Positions 31,434 to 40,510 of a stretch of DNA of 64,000 bases are shown here, piece after piece. The notes beneath the pieces were generated by a model. It did not search any database and had not been told where the DNA came from. It was given only the letters and a program-made list of their open reading frames with translations. Position numbers and translations under genes: made by a program. Where the stretch lies: the NCBI GenBank assembly GCA_007695285.1, contig REEC01000149.1, positions 19,670 to 83,669 of the forward strand, written 5' to 3'. Numbering within the stretch: position 1 is the first letter of the stretch; every line of letters starts with the position of its first letter. The DNA comes from Spirochaetaceae bacterium (lineage in GTDB: Bacteria > Spirochaetota > Spirochaetia > DSM-27196 > PXBQ01).

Positions 31434-33542
31434 CTAATTTTCGATACGCAAAACCGATACTCCGTACGCCTCGAGCTCGATCTTGGCTCCCGGTTTATCT
31501 CCCGTGAGCATGTCGATGAACCGGGTTTCGGCCGGCAGATCGACGGTCTTCCGGCTCGGCGTGTAGTTCTGAATGAAGATGAACGCGCTCTCGGCGCCGC
31601 GGCGAACCGATGCGACGACGCCATGAGGAAGCGTCGACGAGATCGCGCACGGCACGTCGAGAAGGTCGATCAGCCGTCCGTACAATGCGTCGAGGAACTC
31701 CTCTTCCATTCGCGCCGCGATGTAGTACGCTTTGCCCGCCCCGACCGTATTGCACGTGACCGCCGGTCGACCCGCGTAAAAATCCGACTCGTACGTCGCG
31801 AGAACCTCGGCCGTTTCCGCGTGGATGAGATCGCACAACTCGTATCCGGTGTATCTGCCGCTGAGCTCGACCGAGTTTCCGTCGCGAAAAACGACCCCGT
31901 TCGTTTCACCGGGGTACAACGCGTCGATCTCCTCGCTCCAAATTCCGAGAATCGACCGGAGCGGTCCCGGGAATCCGCCGAGAAAACAGAGATCGGTTTC
32001 ATCGACGATTCCGCTCCAGTACGTCGCGACAAACGCGCCACCGGCCTCGACATGCGCACGGACGCGTTCGGCGAACCCCGGCTTCACCATGTACATCATC
32101 GGAGCGACGACGATTCGGTATCCGTCGATCGATCCGTCGCCGTCGACGATATCGACAGGAACACCGGCCTTATGGAACGCGCGGTAGTGATTCATCACGG
32201 TCTCGACGTACGCGGTTCGCCCGTCGTTGCGGGGTCCTTGAGACTCATCGAGAGCCCACCGGCACTCCCAGTCGAACACGATCGCGACCGAGGCGGGGAC
32301 CGTCGAACCCGCGACACGCTCGAGTTTTTTGAGTATCTCGCCGAGCTCGGCAACTTCGGCAAATACGCGTGTCTCTCCGTGCCCGACGTGATCTACGACC
32401 GCACCGTGAAACTTCTCGCTGCTGCCGCGGCTCTTGCGCCATTGGAAGTACTCGACGGTGTCCGCTCCGTGCGCGACCGCCTGGAGCGACGAGAGAATGT
32501 GGACGCCGGGTCGCTTGAGCTTCGCGACCGGCTGCCAGTTCGTCACACTCGGCGTGCTCTCCATCAACATGAACGGCCGTCCGCGTTTGATCGACCGCAT
32601 GAGATCGTGCGAGAAACCGACGTCGGCCGCCCGGCGGTAGTCGTTTTCCGCTTCGGCCGATCTGCCGGTTGAGCCGTGACCGTACGGCGCGTGCCACTGC
32701 GGGTAACTGTCCCACGACACGACGTCGATGATCGAGGAAAATTTGAAGTAATCTATCCCGGGGTACGTTCCCATGAAGTTCGTCGTGATCGGAACCTCGG
32801 GAGTGAACCGACGAAGCGGCGCGATCTCGACCTTCATGAACTCTATCGTCTGGTGCGTCACAAACCGTTTCCAGTCGATCACGAGGCCGTGAAGCGACGT
32901 CTCGCCGTGTGGAGCCGGTGACTCGATCTCCGACCAATCGCGATAGCTGTGGCTCCAGAACGCGGTCCACCACGCGCGGTTCAACGCGTCGAGGTCGTCG
33001 TTATACCGTTTCTTCAACCACAGACGAAACGCCTGCTGCGAAAGGTCCGAGTGGTCCTCTCCTCCGTACTCGTTCGAGACGTGCCACACGAGCAACGCCG
33101 GATGATCCTTGTACCGCGATGCCAGTTTCGTGTTCATGATCGTCACTTTTTCTTTCATTACGGGAGACGAGTAGTTGTGATTGTGTCTTCGCCCGGGCAG
33201 GTTCCGGACGCGGTTCGGACCGACGCGGTTCGTCTCCGGATACGCGATCGACAACCACTGCGGGCGCGACCCCGACGGCGTAGCGAGACACGCGAAGCCG
33301 TTTATCTCGGCGAGCCGGTCGAGGATATCGTCGAGCCACTCAAAATGAAACTCGCCCTCGCGCGGTTCGAGTGCGGCCCACGCGAAAATCCCGACGTTCA
33401 TGATGTTCGCTCCGGCGCGTTTCATCAGCACAAAGTCTTCGTCGATAACGTGCGGCATGTGAAGCCACTGGTCGGGGTTGTAGTCCGCTCCGTGCAGAAT
33501 GCCCCGCGCGCGCGGACCGAAAATCGGTTGGTGTGGAGTCAT
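31434..33542 (-). CDS. Beta-galactosidase, GH42
   Basis: Cytoplasmic glycosidase of 702 aa. Domain A is a TIM barrel (ILHGADYNPDQW, NVGIFAWAALEPREGEFHFEW); the acid/base Glu is in WHVSNEYGG and the nucleophile Glu in PFMLMESTPS. Domain B (trimerisation) follows near VDIVDGDGSIDGYRIVVAPM, and a short C-terminal sandwich (FIFIQNYTPSRKTVDLP). No signal peptide, so it acts on imported oligosaccharides. ATG 33542 has GAGAG before it; the longer frame to 33620 overlaps the nfo end and is not homologous. Confidence 0.92.
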   Translation of the reverse strand: MTPHQPIFGPRARGILHGADYNPDQWLHMPHVIDEDFVLMKRAGANIMNVGIFAWAALEPREGEFHFEWLDDILDRLAEINGFACLATPSGSRPQWLSIAYPETNRVGPNRVRNLPGRRHNHNYSSPVMKEKVTIMNTKLASRYKDHPALLVWHVSNEYGGEDHSDLSQQAFRLWLKKRYNDDLDALNRAWWTAFWSHSYRDWSEIESPAPHGETSLHGLVIDWKRFVTHQTIEFMKVEIAPLRRFTPEVPITTNFMGTYPGIDYFKFSSIIDVVSWDSYPQWHAPYGHGSTGRSAEAENDYRRAADVGFSHDLMRSIKRGRPFMLMESTPSVTNWQPVAKLKRPGVHILSSLQAVAHGADTVEYFQWRKSRGSSEKFHGAVVDHVGHGETRVFAEVAELGEILKKLERVAGSTVPASVAIVFDWECRWALDESQGPRNDGRTAYVETVMNHYRAFHKAGVPVDIVDGDGSIDGYRIVVAPMMYMVKPGFAERVRAHVEAGGAFVATYWSGIVDETDLCFLGGFPGPLRSILGIWSEEIDALYPGETNGVVFRDGNSVELSGRYTGYELCDLIHAETAEVLATYESDFYAGRPAVTCNTVGAGKAYYIAARMEEEFLDALYGRLIDLLDVPCAISSTLPHGVVASVRRGAESAFIFIQNYTPSRKTVDLPAETRFIDMLTGDKPGAKIELEAYGVSVLRIEN

Positions 33543-33573
33543 GCGTCTACTCTCGTCGACGTTACGTCCGATG

Positions 33574-34464
33574 TCAAGACGCGCCGACGATTGCCGCGAG
33601 CCTGCGCACGTTTTCGGCATCGGGTCCGTCGCCGTCGAGCCCCGGCACTTCGAGAAAACACGGCAGGTCGAGAACCTGAGGGATGTTCAGGAAGTGCGCC
33701 ATGTCGTCGGGCGGGATGAGCCCCTCGCCGATGTTGTCGTGCCGGTCGCGCCCCGAGTCAAACGGGTCGCGGCTGTCGTTCACGTGGATGCACGTGAGAT
33801 CGTCCCAGAGCTCGAGCCGGTCGATCTCGTCGATCGCGTACCGTACTTCGGTCGGCGCGGAGGCGTCGGGATCGTTTCGCGCCGGATTGCTGCCGGGGGC
33901 GCCGAGCGCGTACCCCGCGGCGTGCGCGTGGCACGTGTCGAAACACCACTTCAGGTTCGGCGCGGCGACCGTGTCGAGCAGCCACCGGATTTCGGCGAGA
34001 TCGCTCGAGAGTTTCCCACTCTGTCCGGCCGAGTTCTCGATCAAGAAGTGCGCCTCGGGTGGGCTCGCTTCGATGATCTCGGACACAAGACGCACGACGG
34101 CGTCCTTCACCGCGTCCCATCCGCGACGCTGGTGGCTCCCCAGGTGCACGACGATTCCGCCACCTCCGATCGCGGCGTCGAACTGCATGTCGTACACAAG
34201 AACGTCGCGCGATTTCCGGACGAGATCGGGGTCTTCGGACGCAAGGTTGATCAAGTACAGCGAGTGAGTCACGATCGGCGACACTCCGGTGGTCTCGACC
34301 GCCGAGGCCGCGGCGTCGAAATCGATCTGCTCGATCGGTTTCCTCCGCCAGACGCGAGGACTCCCCGAAAAAACCTGTACACAGTTGCATCCGATATCTT
34401 TTGCACGTTCGACCGCTCGATGGGGACCGCCGGCAGCCGACACGTGCGCACCTATTTTTCTCAT
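33574..34464 (-). CDS. nfo: Endonuclease IV
   Basis: AP endonuclease of 296 aa that cuts 5' to abasic sites. The trinuclear zinc ligands are visible: HLGSHQR, LIENSAGQSGKL, CFDTCHAHAAGY, HVNDSRDPFDSGRDRHDNIGEG and CFLEVPG. It starts MRKIGAHVSAAGGP at ATG 34464 after GGTGGAGG; the longer frame to 34617 is promoter DNA. It lies 31 bases before the GH42 gene on the same strand, so a repair gene appears to head a sugar operon. Confidence 0.95.
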   Translation of the reverse strand: MRKIGAHVSAAGGPHRAVERAKDIGCNCVQVFSGSPRVWRRKPIEQIDFDAAASAVETTGVSPIVTHSLYLINLASEDPDLVRKSRDVLVYDMQFDAAIGGGGIVVHLGSHQRRGWDAVKDAVVRLVSEIIEASPPEAHFLIENSAGQSGKLSSDLAEIRWLLDTVAAPNLKWCFDTCHAHAAGYALGAPGSNPARNDPDASAPTEVRYAIDEIDRLELWDDLTCIHVNDSRDPFDSGRDRHDNIGEGLIPPDDMAHFLNIPQVLDLPCFLEVPGLDGDGPDAENVRRLAAIVGAS

Positions 34465-34557
34465 GATTCCTCCACCACGATCGTACAGGAAACCACCGGT
34501 TTGCGCCACGAGATCACCTGAAAACGAGGTGCTCGGCGAACCGGGTCTCAGGATGCA

Positions 34558-34586
34558 TTGTATTTCGTCCGCGGCGTTGGTATACT
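34558..34586 (+). promoter_or_regulatory. Promoter of the PanE-like gene
   Basis: TTGTAT (34558-34563), 17 bases, TATACT (34581-34586). The predicted start near 34593 gives a leader of about 130 bases in which I saw no known RNA element. Confidence 0.6.
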
Positions 34587-34725
34587 TCCCCCAATGAGAT
34601 AAACACACCGCGAGCACTGCGTTCCAATCGTCTATGCCAATCTATCCGACGACATCGAACTCATCCGACTCGAAGAGATACGTCCCGGAGTGTGTATCAG
34701 CGCTGTGCAATGGAGGGAGTCCGCA

Positions 34726-35703
34726 ATGAAAATTTTGGTTATCGGTGCCGGTGCGATCGGAACGACGTACGCGAAGGAACTCGCCGCGGCCGACCACGAG
34801 ATCACGATGTTCGTTCGCCGCCATAGTCTCGCGGCACTTACCGCGCAAGGCATCCCCGTCCGATGCGTCGATCATCGTTCGGGCGAACGAGTCGTAACCG
34901 AATCGGTGTTTCACGCGGAGTTTGTCGACACGATTCCCGAGAAACGGGTGTTCGACCTCATAATCGTCGCGACGCCGCGGACCGAGAACGCCGGTGTTCT
35001 CTCGATACTCGCGTCGTGTCCGAGCGCGGGGCCCGTTCTGTTTCTCCAGAACAACTGGGCGGGAATCGCCGAGATCGGACGTTATCTCCCCGCCGCTCGG
35101 TATCTCTTAGGCTTCCCGAGCGTAGTCGGCGGAGGACGTCGCGAGGGAGTCGTCGACGTCGTGTTGTCGCCGCGCGGGACGACGATGATCGGTGAACCCG
35201 ACGGCGCTTCGACCGAGCGGCTCAAACGGTACCGGGAGGTCTTCCGTGCCGCTGGGCTCCGGCCCGCGACGACAAACCGCATAATCCCGTGGCTTATGAC
35301 GCAGTACGTGCAAAATGCGAGTGGAATCGGATTGTTCCTGAAGTACGGCTCGCCACGTGAGGTCGTCCGCGACGCCGAACGGCTCGACGAATTGATTTCG
35401 CTTACGCGTGAAGGATTGAAGGTCTGCGCAGCGCGTGGAGCACACCCTGTTACGATGTCACCGATCAACCGGATTTACCTGCCGCGTATCGCGCTGATCC
35501 CGCGTCTCAAGCGAATTTACTCAAACGATGACGAGATCGCGATGCTCGAGCTTCACGTCGAGTCCGGGCGCGACGAGTTGATCGCCGGATACCGCGAGAT
35601 TCTCTCCGAAGGGGAGCGACTCGGCGTATCCATGCCCGAGTGGAGCGCACGAACCGAGTTTGTCGACCGCGCGGTCTCCGAAGCGGCCGGATTGACGCTG
35701 TAA
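34726..35703 (+). CDS. PanE/ApbA-family oxidoreductase, atypical active site
   Basis: Protein of 325 aa with an N-terminal NADPH fold (MKILVIGAGAIGTTYAKELA) and the family's FLQNNWAGI and C-terminal helical domain. In ketopantoate reductase the catalytic lysine lies two residues after a Trp (W-x-K...N); here the stretch reads PWLMTQYVQNASG, with Met at that place. A true 2-dehydropantoate 2-reductase is therefore doubtful. ATG 34726 follows GGAGGGAGT. It converges with the GH3 gene, 42 bases away. The substrate is unknown. Confidence 0.82.
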   Translation: MKILVIGAGAIGTTYAKELAAADHEITMFVRRHSLAALTAQGIPVRCVDHRSGERVVTESVFHAEFVDTIPEKRVFDLIIVATPRTENAGVLSILASCPSAGPVLFLQNNWAGIAEIGRYLPAARYLLGFPSVVGGGRREGVVDVVLSPRGTTMIGEPDGASTERLKRYREVFRAAGLRPATTNRIIPWLMTQYVQNASGIGLFLKYGSPREVVRDAERLDELISLTREGLKVCAARGAHPVTMSPINRIYLPRIALIPRLKRIYSNDDEIAMLELHVESGRDELIAGYREILSEGERLGVSMPEWSARTEFVDRAVSEAAGLTL

Positions 35704-35745
35704 GGCAAAGTTCCACGCGAAACGCGCGAGTCTTTCGATCGAGCG

Positions 35746-37926
35746 CTACGAGCACCCGCCGACGACGCACGACGCCGAGAGCTCGGCATCCGAACTGCCT
35801 CCGACCCAAACGGTAAACGCGCCGGACTCGACGACGTGCTTCCCGTCGCGTCCGAAGTACCCGAGTTCGGCCGCGCCGAGCGTGAACTCGACGTCGCGTG
35901 ACTCTCCCGGCGCGAGCTTCAGCCTCTCGTACGCGACGAGTTCACGGACCGGGCGCGTGAGCGCCGACACGTTGTCCTGAATGTAACACTGAACGACTTC
36001 CTCCCCGGCGCGGGTGCCCGTGTTCGCGACCGTCGCGCTCACACGGACCATTCCGTCCGCACCGACGTCTGAACACGCGATACGAAGGCCGGAGTACGAG
36101 AACGTCGCGTAGCTGAGACCGTAGCCGAACGGGAAAAGCGGCGCCGCATCGATGTCACGGTACGGGAATCCCACCCCTCCAACCGCGAGCATATACGGCC
36201 GCCCGGTGCTCTTACGGTTGTAGTACACCGGGATCTGTCCGGTCGAGCGCGGCATCGTGATCGGAAGTTTCCCGGAAGGATTCACACGACCGGAGATCAC
36301 GTCGGCGATCGCGTTCCCGCCCTCGGTTCCGGGATGGAAAGCGTATAAAACCGCGGCGGCCAGGTCGAGCACACGCGGGATCGCGAGCGGACGGCCGGCG
36401 ATCACGACCGCGATGACAGGCTTGCCGGTCATCGCTATCGCCTCGAGCAGCTGCTCCTGCCCCGGAGGCAGGACGATCTCGGCGACGTCGTTCGCCTCGC
36501 CGCTTCTGATCGGGTTCTCACCGACGACGACGACCACGACGTCGGCCGACGTCGCGTAATGGACCATCAGGTCCGCCTGCGCGCTCTCGACGAGAAGCTC
36601 GGCATCAGGACGCGCGGCTTTGATCCCCGACGCGACATCGACGATCGCCGAGAGATCACCGTCGATGCTCCACGATCCCCTGAGCGCGGCCTTGGCCTCG
36701 GCAAGAGGCCCGATCACGGCGATCTTTTTTACGGCGTCCGAAATCGGGAGCACATCGGTGTTCTTGAGCAACACAACGCTTCGTGCGGCAAGGTCGCGCG
36801 CGACCTTCCGGTGGTCGGCGTGCATCAATACCTTCGCCGAGCGATCGATGTCGGTGTACGGATTCTCAAACAAACCGGCTTCGAGTTTGACGACAAGAAC
36901 TCGCAGCACGGCCTCGTCGAGCACCGACTCCGGGACGGTTCCCGTTTCTACGAGATCGTAGAGGTGATCGAGATAACAACCCGACGTCATGTCCATGTCG
37001 ACCCCGGCGAGAACCGATATCGCCGCGGCTTCCTCACGGTCGGCGGCTATCCGCATGCCGACGTTCTGAGCGACCGATTCCCAGTCGCTCACGACGAAAC
37101 CCGCAAAGCCGAGTTCGTCACGAAGAATCTCGGTCAGCAGATATCGACTTCCGGAGGCGGACTCGCCGTTTAAGTCGTGGAAGCCCGACATCACCGTACG
37201 CACACCCGCGTCGACGGCCGCGCGGAACGGCGGAAGGTACGTGTTACGAAGAGTGTTATCGGTGATCTCGGTCGTGTCGTAATCTCTGCCGCCGATCGCC
37301 GCACCGTAGCCGACGTAGTGTTTTGCGCACGCGACGATTCTTTCGGGGCCTGCGAGTTCCTCGGGCGTCCGTCCCTGGAAGCCATGCACCATCGCCTCGG
37401 CGAGACGAGACGCGAGATACGGGTCTTCGCCCGCGCCTTCGGAGACGCGGCCCCATCGCGGATCGCGTGCGATATCGAGCATCGGCGCAAACGTCCAGTG
37501 GATACCGCGCGACGCAGCTTCGCGGGCGGCGATCCGCGCCGCCTCTTCGACAAGGGCCATGTCCCACGATGCGGCCTGTCCGAGCGGAATCGGGAACAAT
37601 GTCCTGTGACCGTGGATCACGTCGCGGCCGAAGATCAACGGAACACCGAGTCGCGATTCGTTCACCGCGATCCTCTGCGCCGCGTTCAAGGTCTCGAGTT
37701 CGGCGACGTTCTGCTCTTCGGTCCCGGCGAATGCACTCGACGCGAGAATCAGCGATCCGACCGATCCGGCCTTGATCAGCGCGCCGAGCGACTCCATCCG
37801 GTCCGGATACGCGGGAGTCTGGTGGAGTTGACCGATCTTCTCATCGAGCGTCATCCGCGCGAGAATCTCGCGCGCGCGTTGAACGATCTCGGGACGTGGT
37901 TTTCGGTCGGGGGATGTTTCGGACAT
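35746..37926 (-). CDS. Beta-glucosidase/beta-xylosidase, GH3
   Basis: Glycosidase of 726 aa with the three-domain BglX layout. The N-terminal barrel has RMTLDEKIGQLHQTP, FGRDVIHGHRTLFP, CAKHYVGYGA and the nucleophile Asp in GFVVSDWESV. The middle alpha/beta domain has RSVVLLKNTDVLPI and VVVGENPIRSGEANDV, and the C-terminus is a fibronectin-III-like fold (GEEVVQCYIQDNVSALTRPVREL). No signal peptide, so it is cytoplasmic. ATG 37926 (MSETSP) has GGAG eight bases upstream; an ATG four codons earlier has none. Substrates could be cello- or xylo-oligosaccharides. Confidence 0.92.
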   Translation of the reverse strand: MSETSPDRKPRPEIVQRAREILARMTLDEKIGQLHQTPAYPDRMESLGALIKAGSVGSLILASSAFAGTEEQNVAELETLNAAQRIAVNESRLGVPLIFGRDVIHGHRTLFPIPLGQAASWDMALVEEAARIAAREAASRGIHWTFAPMLDIARDPRWGRVSEGAGEDPYLASRLAEAMVHGFQGRTPEELAGPERIVACAKHYVGYGAAIGGRDYDTTEITDNTLRNTYLPPFRAAVDAGVRTVMSGFHDLNGESASGSRYLLTEILRDELGFAGFVVSDWESVAQNVGMRIAADREEAAAISVLAGVDMDMTSGCYLDHLYDLVETGTVPESVLDEAVLRVLVVKLEAGLFENPYTDIDRSAKVLMHADHRKVARDLAARSVVLLKNTDVLPISDAVKKIAVIGPLAEAKAALRGSWSIDGDLSAIVDVASGIKAARPDAELLVESAQADLMVHYATSADVVVVVVGENPIRSGEANDVAEIVLPPGQEQLLEAIAMTGKPVIAVVIAGRPLAIPRVLDLAAAVLYAFHPGTEGGNAIADVISGRVNPSGKLPITMPRSTGQIPVYYNRKSTGRPYMLAVGGVGFPYRDIDAAPLFPFGYGLSYATFSYSGLRIACSDVGADGMVRVSATVANTGTRAGEEVVQCYIQDNVSALTRPVRELVAYERLKLAPGESRDVEFTLGAAELGYFGRDGKHVVESGAFTVWVGGSSDAELSASCVVGGCS

Positions 37927-37954
37927 TCGATTCTCCATTTTTTCTTTGTACTCA

Positions 37955-37984
37955 ATTCTATCATCGCGGAGTCGCGTATGTCAA
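37955..37984 (-). promoter_or_regulatory. Promoter of the GH3 gene
   Basis: Minus strand, perfect TTGACA (37979-37984), 18 bases, TAGAAT (37955-37960), about 30 bases before the start codon. Confidence 0.65.
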
Positions 37985-38060
37985 AACCCGATAACACCGC
38001 TCCGCTGTACGGCATCGGGTATTTCGCCTATGCTGTGTGGGATCACGGCAGGAGGAAGAA

Positions 38061-39050
38061 ATGAAGTATCGAACACTCGGAAAAACCGGTTTTTCAGTCT
38101 CGGAAATCTCGCTCGGCGCGTGGCAGATCGGAGGGAAATGGGGAGAACCGTTCGACGATGCGGTCGCGGAGAAAACGATCAACGCGGCGATCGACGCGGG
38201 AGTCACGTTCATCGACACCGCGGACGTGTACGACGGCGGCAAGAGCGAAAAAGCCGTCGCGCGCGTCGTGAAGAGCCGCTCGGAGGATGTGCGCGTCGCG
38301 ACGAAAGTCGGTCGGAAGTTCAATCCACACGTCTCGGAGAGTTACACGCCCGAAGGAGTGACGGCGTTCGTCGATGCCAATCTCAAGAACATGGGAGTCG
38401 AGAAACTCGACCTCGTCCAACTCCACTGCCCACCGACGCAGGTGTACTATCGGCCGGAGATCTTCGAAGCACTCGACCGGCTCAAGTCGGCCGGCAAGAT
38501 TCTTCATTACGGCGTGAGCGTCGAAAAGGTCGAAGAGGCGCTCAAGGCGTCGGAGTTTCCGGGTGTCGCGTCGGTCCAGATCATCTTCAATATTTTCCGG
38601 CAACGACCGGCCGAGCTTCTATTCGATATCCTCAAGCAGCGCGACGTCGGCGTAATCGTGCGCGTTCCACTCGCGAGTGGTCTGCTGTCCGGCAAGTTCA
38701 CGCGGAACTCGACGTTCGGCGAGAAGGATCATCGAACGTTCAACAGACACGGTGAGGCGTTTGACCGGGGCGAAACGTTCGGCGGCGTCGATTACAACAC
38801 CGGTGTCGAGGCGGCCGATGAACTCAAACGCGAACTCGCGGCAGGTGAAGCCACGTTGGCGCAACTCGCGCTGCGCTGGATCCTGATGTTCGACGCCGTC
38901 AGTTGCGTGATCCCCGGAGCGAGCCGCGCGGAACAGGCGCTCGACAACGTACGCGCCTCGGATCTGCCTGCGCTGAGCGACGAACAGATGGCGGCCGCGC
39001 GATCGGTGTACGAAAAGAGAATCAAGCCTCTCGTCCACCACACGTGGTAG
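38061..39050 (+). CDS. Aldo/keto reductase
   Basis: NADPH-dependent reductase of 329 aa. The catalytic tetrad is visible: Asp and Tyr in DTADVYDGGKSE, Lys in ATKVGRKF, His in LVQLHCPP. The cofactor-binding end is GASRAEQALDNV. VSEISLGAWQIGGKWGEP is typical of the AKR subgroup that acts on sugars and aldehydes. ATG 38061 has GGAGGAAG before it. It diverges from the GH3 gene and converges on the zinc alcohol dehydrogenase. Confidence 0.92.
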   Translation: MKYRTLGKTGFSVSEISLGAWQIGGKWGEPFDDAVAEKTINAAIDAGVTFIDTADVYDGGKSEKAVARVVKSRSEDVRVATKVGRKFNPHVSESYTPEGVTAFVDANLKNMGVEKLDLVQLHCPPTQVYYRPEIFEALDRLKSAGKILHYGVSVEKVEEALKASEFPGVASVQIIFNIFRQRPAELLFDILKQRDVGVIVRVPLASGLLSGKFTRNSTFGEKDHRTFNRHGEAFDRGETFGGVDYNTGVEAADELKRELAAGEATLAQLALRWILMFDAVSCVIPGASRAEQALDNVRASDLPALSDEQMAAARSVYEKRIKPLVHHTW

Positions 39051-39069
39051 AAGAAAACCGCGGAATTCG

Positions 39070-40068
39070 TCAGACGCGCGAACCGGGGAGTACCACGGCT
39101 TTCAGAACGTCGTCGTGCGCGGATTCGACCGCGTCGAACGCGTCGACGATACCGCCGAGCCCGACAGTGTGAGTGATGAGGGTCTCGGGGCGGACGGCGC
39201 CCGACTCGAGCAGCCGAACCGCCTGGATCGAGTTGCGTCGCGATGTGTACGTCGCGACGATCGTGATCCCTTTCCGGAAGAGCATGAACGGAGTGACCGT
39301 CGCGGTCGCGTCCGCCGAGGGAACGCCGAAAAGCAGGATCCGGCCTCCCGGGCGGACCGCCTCGATCGCGGTCGGGATGAGAGCCGGAGCTCCGGCGGCC
39401 TCTATCACGACGTCGTATCGGTCTTTCGGCAGATCGGACGCCGAAGCGAACACTTCGTCGGCGGCCGCGGCGGCGCGTTCGCGCCGGAACGTTCCGCGTT
39501 CGAGCACGTCGATGTACCCCGCTCCGGAAATCCGCGCGCACCACGCCAGAAGCATCCCGATCGGACCCGCGCCGAAAACCGCGACGCGGTCACCACTCTC
39601 GATACCGACGCTCTCGATCCCGTGGAGGACACACGAGAGCGGCTCGACAAACGCGGCGCGCTCGAACGGCATGTCGCGAACCGGAAACAGCGCAGCCTCG
39701 GGCACCGCGACGTGCTCGGCCATCCCGCCGGGCAGAGTCACCCCGACGGCCTGCCAGTTCTCGCAGAAGTTCTCCCGGTTACTCAGACACTCGTCGCACA
39801 CGCCGCACGCGATGTTCGGCTCGATCGCGACCCGGTCTCCGACGCCGACACGCGTCACGCCACTTCCGATCGCGACGACCGTCCCCGCGATCTCGTGTCC
39901 CGGCACGATCGGGTACGAACCGATGTACTCACCTTTGTAGATATGCAGATCGGTACCGCACACGCCGCACGCACCGACCTCGAGAACGGTCCATCCGGGT
40001 ACCGCATCCGGCATCGGAACATCGGTCACGTGCGCGCGCCCGGGCGCTGTGATTTGAAATACTTGCAT
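39070..40068 (-). CDS. Zinc-dependent medium-chain alcohol/polyol dehydrogenase
   Basis: Protein of 332 aa. Catalytic zinc ligands lie in CGVCGTDLH and PGHE; structural zinc cysteines in CGVCDECLSNRENFC. The Rossmann fold is VAVFGAGPIGMLLAW. Relatives oxidise sorbitol, threonine or galactitol; the exact substrate is unknown. ATG 40068 is four bases after the clpS stop; a GTG at 40080 would overlap clpS. Sequence context (aldo-keto reductases, glycosidases) supports sugar or polyol use. Confidence 0.9.
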   Translation of the reverse strand: MQVFQITAPGRAHVTDVPMPDAVPGWTVLEVGACGVCGTDLHIYKGEYIGSYPIVPGHEIAGTVVAIGSGVTRVGVGDRVAIEPNIACGVCDECLSNRENFCENWQAVGVTLPGGMAEHVAVPEAALFPVRDMPFERAAFVEPLSCVLHGIESVGIESGDRVAVFGAGPIGMLLAWCARISGAGYIDVLERGTFRRERAAAAADEVFASASDLPKDRYDVVIEAAGAPALIPTAIEAVRPGGRILLFGVPSADATATVTPFMLFRKGITIVATYTSRRNSIQAVRLLESGAVRPETLITHTVGLGGIVDAFDAVESAHDDVLKAVVLPGSRV

Positions 40069-40072
40069 CGTG

Positions 40073-40393
40073 TTACGCACCTTCTACGGCGAACCGGAGC
40101 GGATATCCCATCTCCTTCGCGAGGGTCCGCGCGCGCGAAACCCGAGTCGTGGCGATGTCGTACGTGTACGTTCCGACGACCGCCTTGCCGCCGCGATGCG
40201 CGGTCATCATGATCCTGTCGGCGTCCGAGTTCGACTTGTGGAATACCTTCACGAGAACGATGACGACGAACTCGCGCGGCGTGAAGTCGTCGTTCAGAAG
40301 AACGACTTTATACATGTCCGGCGGCGTAACCTTGTCCTCGGTCTTCTCGAGAACCGCGGAATCGCCGTCGGGGGGTCTGATGCTTTCGCCCAT
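40073..40393 (-). CDS. clpS: ATP-dependent Clp protease adaptor ClpS
   Basis: N-end-rule adaptor of 106 aa that hands substrates with bulky N-terminal residues to ClpA. The core YKVVLLNDDFTPREFVVIVL and the MMTAHRGGKAVVGTYTYDIA stretch carry the ClpA-binding and N-degron pocket residues (DDFT, HRGG). ATG 40393 follows GAGGAAAG. clpA, its usual neighbour, is not adjacent; instead a dehydrogenase follows after four bases. Confidence 0.93.
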   Translation of the reverse strand: MGESIRPPDGDSAVLEKTEDKVTPPDMYKVVLLNDDFTPREFVVIVLVKVFHKSNSDADRIMMTAHRGGKAVVGTYTYDIATTRVSRARTLAKEMGYPLRFAVEGA

Positions 40394-40510
40394 GAAACTT
40401 TCCTCGTCGTTAAAGGTAGTAAGAAAGACGCGTCGTGGAAAGCCCGAACGTAATGACACGGGTCCCGGTAATCGATTACGATGATGCGATCACACACCGA
40501 AGGATACTCG

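Noticed and set aside
36559..37173. Plus-strand frames across the GH3 gene
   Set aside because: They are antisense to conserved GH3 catalytic sequence and have no ribosome site or domain.
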